Origin: Leptidea sinapis
Taxonomy: Eukaryota > Arthropoda > Insecta > Lepidoptera > Pieridae
DNA length: 64,000 bases
Assembly (NCBI RefSeq): GCF_905404315.1
Contig: NC_066282.1
Span: 8,704,501-8,768,500 of the forward strand
Reading direction: 5' to 3'
In this document: piece after piece, positions 1-12,400 of the stretch
Layout: each line of letters opens with the position of its first letter
How positions within the stretch are numbered: position 1 is the stretch's first letter
Made by a program: the position numbers and the translations under genes
The notes under the pieces: generated by a model
What the model was told of the DNA's origin: nothing
The model's database searches: none
What the model saw: the letters and a program-made list of their open reading frames with translations, nothing else

Positions 1-334
1 TATTGTAAAAATTCGCTCCTGGCTACTGTTGATACAAGCGTCTATAAGGTATTGATTACACGTAGCGATTCGATTCTACTGTATGTCGCCTAAATTTTGT
101 ATGAAAACGAGCCCTGTTCAGTCTCTATCATTATCAATCGACCATACTGGACCACTATGTATATAATTCGTAATATCAATTTCTGTTGCTAGATTAAGAA
201 GTGGCAAAATTTATACAGATTGTTTATAATAATTAATCATTAAAGTTAATATAGTAGAAAACACAATTTTAATTTAAAGTAACTATACATTACTCCTGTC
301 AAAGGCTCGCGCTATTTTAAAAACAAATACATAC
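1..334. other. TEX2 intron, left edge
   Basis: AT-rich sequence downstream of the exon 14 donor on the minus strand. Nothing else recognised. Confidence 0.5.
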
Positions 335-493
335 CTTGAGCGTGTGTAATTTCCTCTGTATCTTATTCTGTAGCCTGGTAATGAGTATTGGGTCTCTCAT
401 GACGTCATACATAATTCGTGCCAGCATTGTGTTCACCCACGTCACCTCAGCAGGCAACGTTCTACAATCGCAGTCAGGTGACGTTGGTTGACT
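335..493 (-). CDS. TEX2: TEX2 exon 14, SMP domain start (last exon in window)
   Basis: A 159-base, phase 0/0 exon. AEVTWVNTMLARIMYDVMRD and RLQNKIQRKLHTLK match the first helices of a TEX2-type SMP lipid-binding domain. Acceptor ATCATTCAG, donor GTATGT. The next exon is left of the window. Confidence 0.88.
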
Positions 494-3400
494 CTGAATG
501 ATATATTAAGGAGATATTAAGTCAATTATATTAAATAAATGACTTATTCGAAACTTTGCATAGATTTTAAAAAATCAACACAGTGTTATACACAACTAAT
601 GAATTATTTATTTATATTGAGCAAATATAATGTATACTTTATGATTTACTATGTCACCTCTAGTATATTGAACATGTATATTTTGACAGCAACCCTTCCC
701 AATCTTCTTCTTCTTTTCTAATCTTAGCGCTTCGCTATTCGCTATTCTAATCTTAGCGCTCAAGAAAATATAAGACTGCAATATAAAGTAGTTAATAGCA
801 TGGATTACGTCCACGAAAAGGGAGATCGAAAAAATTGGCTAGATTTAATAACACACAGTGTCTCATTGGTGGATACTGGACGACAGGTAGATTTTATATA
901 AGCCTTCAATATCGTATATAAATATTTCCTACTCAAGGAATTGGTTATCTGCCCTGTACTATAAAGCACACAGTCGTGCTTCACCAGGTTCTTACGTTAC
1001 CGGCGGAAGTATGTTGACTGTGGCGGGAAAACTCCACTCCACTCAAAGGAATGCTGTATAAGGTCGGGTGTAAGTCAGGGTTGCAAATTAGGTCCCCTAC
1101 AATTTATTACTATGGTTATGTATAAAAATTTAAAAATATTTATTTCTATAATATAAACCATTGATTGTTTCGAGTGATATTAAATGCTGTCTTTGTGATA
1201 TTAAACCTGAACTTTTAAAACTGACGAATTAAAAGAAAGCGACGATAATTCCTATGTCGTTGATAAACATTATTTATTAGTTTCAATTTTGATTTTGTTC
1301 TTTCAAATAATCTAAATCCAAAAATAACATGAATGATGGTCATTAAAAATGTTGTAATATTGTTACTTATTATACAGTTATATATTATAGACTGTTACAG
1401 AACCCACACCCACGAAAGTAAAAACATGATTAATAAACACCACAACTTAATTTTGTATAACAAAATAACTAAAAGTAATTAACGGCTACCAATTACTGGT
1501 CGCTAACGTACAAAACCAATGTTATTAACAAAAACCACACACATAAAAGCAGACCAAACATGTCCTCAATTCAATAAATTAAAATATTTTTATACAAAAT
1601 AGGATTCAATATCACTTATTGAACGTCAAAAACTACCACCTATTCAAAATAGACTGCCTCAGACCTGAGAATAACGGGCGCAAGAAACTATTTTTTTATA
1701 AAAATATGGATTACAATATAATATGGTACAATAAACATTTATAATTAAAGAGCCTGAGGGTGTCCGCTTAATTCTCAGGCTGTGGTATAATTAATAAAAT
1801 AATTTATGTTATAGAAACCTTTCCTACACAAACGTTTTTTAAAAATTCTTTTAAATATCGTAATACATTTATTTTGTAAATTTTCTGGGATCATATTGTA
1901 AAAGTATATACCTCGACCAATAAAAGACTAACTAACTCGACTTAACCGAGTAGTATTCATAACAAGTTTATGATTGTTCCTCGTGTTAACATTATGATTG
2001 TCACAGTTTCTAGCAAATTTCTTAATATGCTTATGAACATATAGAACATTATCAAGAATATATTGAGATGCAATTGTCAAAATGTTTATATCTTTAAATT
2101 TTTCTCTTAATGATTCTTGAATACTGGCAGAACTTTCAGTTAAGTTTTATAGTGACTGTCACTAAATTTCATCATTTGTAAGGACGTATCTAGATATTAC
2201 TACACGAATATGATTATTTAGAACCGGTCTAATTACAGGCATATCTACTTCCATTTCGAAGTCCCAAGATCGCCAACTATGTTATTGGAGACTTATAGCT
2301 TAATCATCAAGGAACCACTTTCTCCTTGTATTTCGAGAAATATATATTTACTATTAAATCAAATGACTATCAACTACATTATATATATCAGAATATGTTT
2401 GGTCTGTATATTATTGTTATGCCTGTGGTTCAAACTTTCTAAGCGATCCAACTGTCAGTTACAGTGTACAGATACATCAAACCCTTACACCCATACCGAT
2501 ACAAGACGAGTACGCCACAGATATGTTCCACAACTACAAAACAACACAATATGCTAAATAAAAACCGTAAACAGTCTAACGTCTTTTCTCTTCCTTTTAC
2601 TTTTGCCCTTTTCGTGCGGCGACGGCTCTAACTGACACATGACGCCGACGTCCGCCGTTTGTTTTGTGTTCACTTCGTGCGTCTGAGGTTGCGGGAAAAT
2701 AAACAATCGTTGACAATATGGGAATCATTCAACTAAATAAATAGTAATAGTACTAATTGTATTACAGCTACGGTGGACCCACAATACATTGGTAAAAATG
2801 GAATGAAAATGGAAAGCAGGCGCGATATTCATGCTAATAAGTTGTTCACTTCTCCCTGTTAGATCGAGTGCCAATCAGCCTCACTATTTAATTGTCTCAT
2901 TTCTAATTTTTTTTTAAGCTTTTTTCAGGTGAATCCGTTTTTATTTTGTTTCGGTCCATATTTTACCTATTGTTTTTTAACAGAAATAGACTGACTCATT
3001 GATAATATCGTATGTCCCTAGTGTACCGATGATTTATTGCGTTATTGGTAGGGAGTGCTTAACATCAGTATAGCAACTTTGAATACTGACAAAATCTAAA
3101 TATAATATAATAAAAATGCTCCCAAATCCGTCTGTGCACCCTCGAGAACTTCGGATACGATATCCGTATTGTTGAAATGATAATTTTGCGCAGCGGCCAT
3201 CTTGGTTTTCAAAACTGATCCCAAATTCGTTCTCTACACCCTCGAGAACCTCGGATGGACACTGTTGAAATAATAATTTGGCGCGGCAGCCAAAATATTA
3301 TTTTTATAAATAATAGCTGACGACGGCTAGCAACGGCGCCTATATCGTCTCGCTTTTTCGTTCCATAGAGTTTCAAATCACAACGATTCTAAAGAAGATA

Positions 3401-6400
3401 AACTTCAAAAACACTAAACAATAAACAGGTATCAAGTATTTATCACCTGTATGATTTTCAATATGTACGGCCAGAAAGTTTTGTCATAGGCTTCCAAGCT
3501 GAACGGCAGTGGATGTGCAGGGGCTGGTGTAGCTATACTCGCACCATCTGATATCGATTCTGCAGTTTTTGACTGAAAATAAAAAATAATTCCTACATGA
3601 ACATATTATGCTCCGTAGTCAAAATAATCAATAAATATTGATATAATCAAACGCAATTAACTTAACTAAAAAAATTGGCAAAATTGCTACTGATAAGTTT
3701 AATATAAAAAATACAAATAATCAATAGATAATGATAGAAGCAAATTAAGATTTTTTTTTGTAAACATTAGACAATTTAATGAAAGGCAGATTTCCATATA
3801 GAAAGAGATGAACTGAGTGTGTTATAATGACTATGAATTCTGGAGGTAGGGTCGTGGAAGGACTCGTTATTATTGCAAAGGGATAAGACTAATTGCGAAC
3901 TTTTAGGTGTATCGGATAAGATGGTAAAAGTCAATAAGCCGTTCATTTTGAATAAAGACACAAACTTTCAAAGTGTTTCAATTCAATTTGCGACGTCTCT
4001 CGAAGCTTTTTAAATTAAATAAGAGTAGCCGTTCATCAGATGTGTTTAGCTCCCGTTTCATTAATAAATAATAATCAATAATACAAATACAGATTCAGTA
4101 AATTAATATATAATATTATTAATTGGGATTAAAAGGAGCACAGTTTAAGCCTATTTACATAGAAATTATTTATGGAATTGGAGAGGACATAAGCGTAAGG
4201 ATGACAGAAGCATTTTTCAGTCGCTCCTGTCGTTTCGAACTAGATACAAAAGTCTATGAATTCAGTTTGGTCGTACGGTGCTTGAAAACCACTCAAAATG
4301 AAACATGATCTATATTTCAGTTTGACCCCTACATAGTATAAAGAAAATTCACTTTGCGCTGTCTGTCCCTTTGTATGCTTAGATATTGAAAACTACATAA
4401 TGGATTTTGATGCGGTTTTTTTATAGATATAGTGATTCAAGAGGAAGGTTTATATGCATAATATAGTAGAGAAACAAGGACAATTTTAGAGTTTTCTAAT
4501 GTGATGTCGTCAATAAACACATTTTTTGCGCTTATATTGCAAACGCTGGCTGAACCCGCTCTTAGGGATAATCCACAAGAACCATTTTTTATCCTATACT
4601 TTACACGAGAAATAATGACTTATTTACGAGGCGGTTTTAAAATAAGTCGTATATTAATCTTTATCCAATTAAGTACTTTAAATACAATGCGCATTTAATA
4701 AATATCAAAATGGCCTCTTACAGTATAGAATTTAAATGAACAATAAAATAACTTTAAACAGCCGCTTAGGAGTGTTTTTTCTCATTCTGACTTAGGTCAA
4801 TAGAAGAAGACAGAGTGAGAATTAGCAATGCTTTAAGTTAGCAGACTATTATGAATACGTGAGCTAATATCTAGCAATAAATCTTTATATTTCTTTATTA
4901 ACTTTTAACAGAACGAAGTCTGCCCGGGCTGCTAGTAATATAAAAAAGTCACATTAAATACCTTTCCAAAAGCAACAGTCTCCTTATCAGAGATCTTGTA
5001 AACCGCAAGTTCTATGGGTTCCTTCTCTGGCGCGGGGCTATCGCTGATGTTCTTGTCGTCGTGGCTGGAGCTATCGGTTGATACGTTCGCGTCGCTTATT
5101 GCCGTCATAAGTCGGCGGAACCTGTCACCAATAGGTACATCAAAGGTAGTTCACTAATGAAAAACATGAAGAAGAAGTAGATATTAACTAGATTAGTAAT
5201 ATTAACGTCTGTTTGAAGTCAGCAGGCATTAGTCACTTTGAAAACGGTACTATTGTGCAGTGATTTTGACTGGTATGCCTAGACATGACGTCACTAAGAT
5301 GGCGGCCTGACCCTATCTAAACGCGCGGGGATATATACTTCATATTAATACGATATGTAGCCTATATAGCCACTGGCCTATATAACCACTGGGTTCGAGA
5401 ACCTGCCTACTGCGCTAGAGGTCCCGGGTTCGAATCCAGGTAGGTGCAAACATTTATATGATGAATATGGATGTTTGTTTCCGAGTCATGGGTATTTATA
5501 TGTATTTATGTATGTTTAAGTAAGTATATTGTATTAAATATATCGTTGTCGTCTACCCATACCTAGTTTGGGGTAAGATAATTTGTGTCAAAGTGTGTCA
5601 ATATTACCTATATTATTATATTATACACACACAAGAAAGTTTCGCCCATTCTTATAGTTTTCTCAAAATTGTATTTTAAAATTCATAGTAGCTCATCGCT
5701 TACATATTATGCCCCACTTTGTATTTTTTGTATGAGCACTTACAGCAAATAGAATTCATATCTATTGAATTAGGCGTTACTTTGCGGAAATCCATAATTA
5801 TACAAATGATTATATTAGTTTTCTTTAGTGTTAATTCCGCCAATATTTGTCTTTAAAACAATTCGACACGAATTTTGCCTCTACACGAGGCATCCTCAGG
5901 ACCTGATGTCTCGCCAAAATCTGGCACGAGAATTGTTTTAGAGACAAATATTGGCGGAATTAACACTAAAGAAAACTTAAATCATTTGTATTCTTTGAGC
6001 GGAATAAGCCGAGACAATTACGCGGTGAGTTCCATATTTAAAATTCAAAAAGTCGACATATATTGTCCTAATTTGACAATTAATTTTAAATAGGTACTAC
6101 TAATATTATTACATATTATCTATTAATAGTTTAGATAAACAACTAGTTTTATCTTCCTCATATTCGAAATGAAAAGTAGAGTGCAGAATAACACGGGCGC
6201 TGCTCGATATGATTCTTTCGACCCTCGGTTAACAATCTACTATTAATTAATTTAGCACTATTTTGTAATCTTCATATTTAAGGTCATGTTTTTATTAAGT
6301 ATTTTACAAAGTTTAAGATTGAAAATGATGTTAAATAACTAATCACAGAAGAAGAAGAATATGAAGGAAGAAGAAGTGATGGAAGGCCCTCACAAGATGG

Positions 6401-9400
6401 ACCGACGATCTGGTCAAGATCGCCGGAATACGTTGGATGAGGGCAGCGCAGGACCGATCGTCGTGGTAATCTTTGGGGGAGGCCTTTGTCCAGCAGTGGA
6501 CGTCTTCCGGCTGATGATGATGATAATGATGATGAAGCACTCTGTCTGTAAACTTAATCATAATTTTTAAGGTCTATGTTTTTCTTAAGAATTTTACAAA
6601 ATTTTAGTGTTATGTCTAACCTCTACTGTATTTGTAATGGCGACGACCTGTAATAGTTTTTTTTATTTATTATGACTTAGTTCGATTAACGGTCCTCCTT
6701 CATGATAAAAAAAAAAAACTCACCACTCGTGCTTATCACGTCCGGTCCTGGCGAACAGATAGAGGTGTGAATGATTGTCCTTCGACTTTTTCACGTGGAC
6801 ACTCCATTCACCCTCGACTGGTCCTTCTGTGACTGGGTCCAACTCCTACAACAACACTACTCGTTAAAAAGTTGCGCTTTACTGGCCAGCGATACAGCAT
6901 ATTCATTCAATAAAACAATTACGCGCAAAAAAAAACAATATATGTATATATATTTTAAAAATGTACAAAACTTGAACAAAAAAAAACTAATTGGACATCT
7001 GGATTCGGACCGGGGTCTTCTGCTTTCCGGATCAACCAATGCCCCATCTGAGCTATTATAGTCTTGTATATAATGGCGAAATTTACCTTTGTATTCTAAT
7101 GTTATTGTAGCTGTTTCTCATTAAAACACGGATAAAACTACATTTTTTGAAACCTAGCTAGATCGATTTATCGCCCCCGAAATACCCTGTATACTAAATT
7201 TTATGAAAATCGTTGAAGCCGTTTCCGAAATTCAGATTATACAGTATGGAACTAACTTCTATGAAATAAATGTAGGGACATATTTGTTAGCATATTTACT
7301 GACGATATACCAAAAATTAACGAAATCCGTGCATTGGTTTTGTCAAAAAGTAGACTTTTCATTTTGCACAAATTTATACGTACTGTGTAGTATTAGTTAA
7401 CTGGCTCAAGGGTTTAATGAACTTGCATATTTCAATAGTGTCATAAGACGGCCTTGCTGCCAGTGGCGGTTTTCTTTGGCAGCGTACACGTGCCGGCGGT
7501 GTCTCTTTGACGGTCGCGGGCGGCGCGATTCAAAGCAAGCTCGATATTCGTACGGGCGGGGTAGGGTAAAGATATCTTCTATCGATAATTAGCTTTCTTT
7601 AAAGGGAGTTGTAATCGACAAACAATAAGTTATTTAAGTTTATTTTAAAATTGTTCTGTAATGATAATTGTAAAAATACACTACACCCTAGGAATTTAAA
7701 ACTAAACAGCTTCGTGATTTTGTTTTTATAAATTATAAAGGAGTTGAGAGATAATTATTGTGAATAGGGAAGAACTTAACAATAACTCGAAAGCAACCTA
7801 TAAAAAATCGTATCAACTTACCTATTTGCTGCTCAAGAAATCACTCAGAAAACAGTGGTTTTGTACGTTGAACTTACGAAAATAATTTTTTTTACAAAAT
7901 TTACCCATTCATTAATTTATTAATAATTGTTATAGTTTGTAGGCTAGTTTATCTTGTTGGTGTATGTGTAGAAAAGTATTGATAAAATAGAATTGTAGGG
8001 TAGGTATGCCTTACATCTTACGTAATACAAAGCAATCTAATTGTTAAAAATCGTACCAACTTGCCCGTTTGATACTCAGGATTTTTTATGGAGAAATGAG
8101 CATTGCTAGACCTTTAGAAATTTGTACATACTTTTTTTGACATTTGTCCACGATACACCGCACATGGACGTTCATTCCACAGCCTGCCAGGTTGTACGTG
8201 GGAGAAAGTTCTTTGAACTTGACCGTACTGTAAAGTAATGCCAGACACCTCGATGGTGGGGATGACATCCTAATTTGTGGCGTGTCGTGCGATGATGGAA
8301 ACCAGCGGCTTCTTCCGAACTCTGCCCTTGATAAATGCAGTAGAAGACAGAATTGAGCAGCGTTTCATCTCTTTCACTTGCCCACATCGAAAAGATCTTG
8401 TTTGATCGTACAAAAATATTTTTTAAAGTTTATCTTATAAATAATTTGTTAAAATTATTAAGATATTCGAAAAACACAAAAAAGTAGCCATGTTTAGGTA
8501 TTTGGTGATGGTTGCTAAATAAGTATAAAAAAGTATCGATAAACTATAATTGTGAGGAATTCCCTATTAAGGAATTATTTTTTCGTTATTTTAAGTGAGC
8601 ACTGAGCACCACTTTAGTTTATCGCGATTCTTCTGGGCAAATAGGCTAATTTGCATTTCGCAGTGATTTCACACTTTTTGCGCGATTGCCTCAAGCGATT
8701 GACTATGAAAAACTAATTGTACTTATTAATTGAAGTTCTAGCTAACTAGCGTAGTAAATAAAAAGTAATTGTATTTGATAATTTAACTTTTAGCTAGTAA
8801 AATTAATAAATGCAATCAGTGAAATAGACACTTATTAACTAGGTACTTGACTTTGTGTATGTGTAAATTGTGTTTTTAAGTTAGTTGTTATTATTATTAT
8901 TAATGTGAATTTGACATTTATTTTTCGGGACAACATTGTACGGTGATGTAACTTGTGTATTCATCAAGAATGTGGTGGACATTTAGAAAATTTGAAAATT
9001 TACGTTTCCATTATTATTCTAATGCACAATATTCAATTTAAAGTTCAGCTCAGATTGGTATCCCGAAATAAAAAAGGTTTCGTATAAATGAACATAGTGA
9101 ATTTAAATTACGTCGCAAATTATCAAACGAATCAAAGGTAAAGCCGACAACTTGCTGCCTTCGCACATCGTTCCGGGGTCAAGGTAAGTTGTCTATGTAG
9201 ACTGTTAAATTTTACTACATTTATTTAAATATTTATTTTGTTTGAAAATTTCACTTTTTCAACTTAAACTTTTTAACCAAATTATTAATTTTGCGATAGT
9301 TCTGCGGACTAGTATTACTTATATTTTTATTTATTTCATAGGTATGCAATCCATACTGTATATAAACAAGAATTTCTCGTTGAAAGATATAAGATAAAAT

Positions 9401-12400
9401 AATTTAAAGAACTTAACTTGTATGAATAAATTTTGTAATAAATACGATCCAAGAAAGTTCAAATAAACAAAAATAAAACAAATAAAGTAACAATGTTCCA
9501 AACCGTTATTTTAAAACATAACCAAACAGTTTTTTTAACATCAGAGATTTAATTTGTTAAGAAAACATAAACACTGGCTGTTCACCAACTGAGTAGAAAT
9601 ACTTATCAAACATGAAGTTCCGCTATGAATATACGTAAATAATTAGAAATCAGATACTTTCGCAGATTACAATCTATATACATGACAACTAACGAAAAAC
9701 AGTGGATATTAGAAACCACCAGATTTATTTTTTATGAAAGTAAGGGACCAGACGATCAGGACGTTCACCTGATGGTAATTGATACGCCCTGCCTATAACA
9801 ATGCAGTGCCACTCAGGATTGATCTTGAAAAACCTTAAAATTCTGACCGACACTACAATTGCGCTCGTCACCTTGAGACATAAGATGTTAAGTCTCATTT
9901 GCCCAGTAATTTCACTAGCTACGGCGGCCTTCAGATCGAAACACTGTAATGCTTACACATTACTCTTTCACGGCAGAAATAGGCGCCGTTGTGGTTCCCA
10001 TAGTCTAGCCGGCATTCTGTGCAAAGGAGCTTCCCACTGGTAAATGACTGATGATGGAAGGGACTATGGCAGACAGACACCTCATTGCGTTTCCTGTACC
10101 GCATCTATCAAGCGTAGTGTTCCGAAGAGCTTGACCTGATTCCTGCCGCCAAATTCCACCTTCGCACGACACGCCACATATTACGACTTCATCCCTACAA
10201 TATGGATGTGTGGGATAAGAGACCAGAGATAAGGGAGATAAGAGAAACACTATGTGTGGTTGGCGAGTTAATATGTGGGCCTTAGAGTAGTATCTCATCC
10301 TATTTAATAACCCCCAGTTGCTTCCAAGCCAATTTGGCTTTGACCAAACTCTATTATTATAGCACAAAGTGTTTTGGGCTAATTTCTATCATAATATTTC
10401 GTTACCGTCTGCTCCAGGAACTCCTTGATCTTGCTCAGTTCGTTGTCATCGATGTCGTCTTCGTCATCCTTGGTGCTGGCGGTGGACTTGGTGCCCAAGT
10501 CCTCGCCATCCAGAGTGTCGTCCTGCTGGGTGGTCTTGTCACTCAGCCCTGGACCCTCGTTGTCCGTCAGCGTAGAGACACTGTCGGTTTTTTTGTCTGA
10601 AATTTTTTTTTACTTACTATTATTTATATTTTGATATAATAAAATAACAGCTGACAAACGTGGATAGTTTAAGGCATAGACTTCGAATATATGCCTATAG
10701 ACGATAATGTGTGTAAAATATTGGTCAATGTGTGCAATAACTAATGATTTAATATTCAGATCACTAAGGAGCTAATGGCATAAAAAAGGGCAGGCAAAAA
10801 ACCTATAATAAAAAAAAAGTGTGTGTGTACTTATGTATGCACGCAAGAAGTTATACTTCTTTGGCCTAACGAAGCAAAATCATTAAAATGATTCATTCCT
10901 CGTGCTCTTCTACGTTTTTATAAAGAACAATTATGTTAAAATCTTGCAAAGATGGCTTTGAAAATTAATTATTAAATAATGAATACGGCTGTATGGGCTT
11001 GAAACCCTAGGAACCAACTTCTACCTATTATTTTTGTGTTCCAGTGATGCGCGCGCATCTTAAAATTTCACTCTCATCATTTTTTCATAACGCGCCTAAA
11101 GAAGTATAACTTCAAAAAGAAATGGTATTCAATTTAATGTTTATATATAATGTTATTGAATATTTATCGATCTAATAATAAATCAAAAGTAAAGAAAATT
11201 ATGAAGCATTACACCTAATATATTTTTAGGTTATAAAATGAAATGAATTAACTACGCATACATAAGGCATTTATAAAATATTAGCAAGTTTCTTTAAATT
11301 AGTCAAAAATGTTTGTGAAAAATTGCATAAAAACTGTCCAGGGTTCCATTCGAACTGAAACTGGTCGAAGAGAAAAGTGGTGAAAAAATTGGGTTTGAAC
11401 GGGCACCGGACCTAGGACATTTTAATATAAATTGAGTCAGAATATGTGGGTGGTAGTCTGTGTTATCTCTTAATCAGTAGGGATAACTATGTAAGTATCA
11501 TGTTAAGATAGAAATATATAATTTATCTACACCCATGCATTAAATCCTCTATTAAAGATTCTAAAGCAGTTAGCTTATTGCCAACATTAAAACAGCCTAT
11601 GTCCTAATAACCATTACATCATCCAAACGAGTGTTGTAATGAAAGTTACAACACTCGTTTGCACGATGTAATTGTAACTAGGACTGGCTTTTTTAATGTT
11701 AGCAGTAAGCTAACTGTTTCAGAATCTTTTATAGAGGATTCATATTATGGGTATAGATAAAGTATTGTATGCAACTGTTGATGATTAGGTATTAAAACAC
11801 TAATGTGATACTATTATCCCACGTTCGTGTTTTAATACCCCTTATTACACAACAGTTGCATAAATAACTATTAGTTGCCATAGAGAGTGACAATAACATA
11901 AAATATTGCATTAACACTTGGTAAACGTCATGAAACTACATCAGTTCGAAATGGGGCTTTAAGGATTTGTTGGTTTCATAGACTTCGAATTTACTAGCGT
12001 AACATGACAACCCGATACTGAGCTCATTCCCATCGTGGCTGACTGTTTATGACTTGTAAATCAAAATCGGTTACAGAAATAATATATTCGCTTTCCTTTT
12101 TGAACGCTTTGATCATCTGAGCTTTGTTTCATGATAACAACTTACGAGATCAGCCAAGATGTTCAACTATTGCAAGCGACACGCTGTATGGCGACAAAAA
12201 TACTGAGATTATGAATAATCTACGTCGAAAAAAATTGTACGTTTGAAAGTTAACCAACACAAAGTGACATACAAATCGCGATTGTAAGACGTAGTTTGTC
12301 ACGCACACTAAATCGATAAACCTGGCCTGTTTTCATCGGTTGTGTAACAGCAAGAGGCTCTATATAGACTCATAAATTATCAAAAGCAAAAATAACTGTA

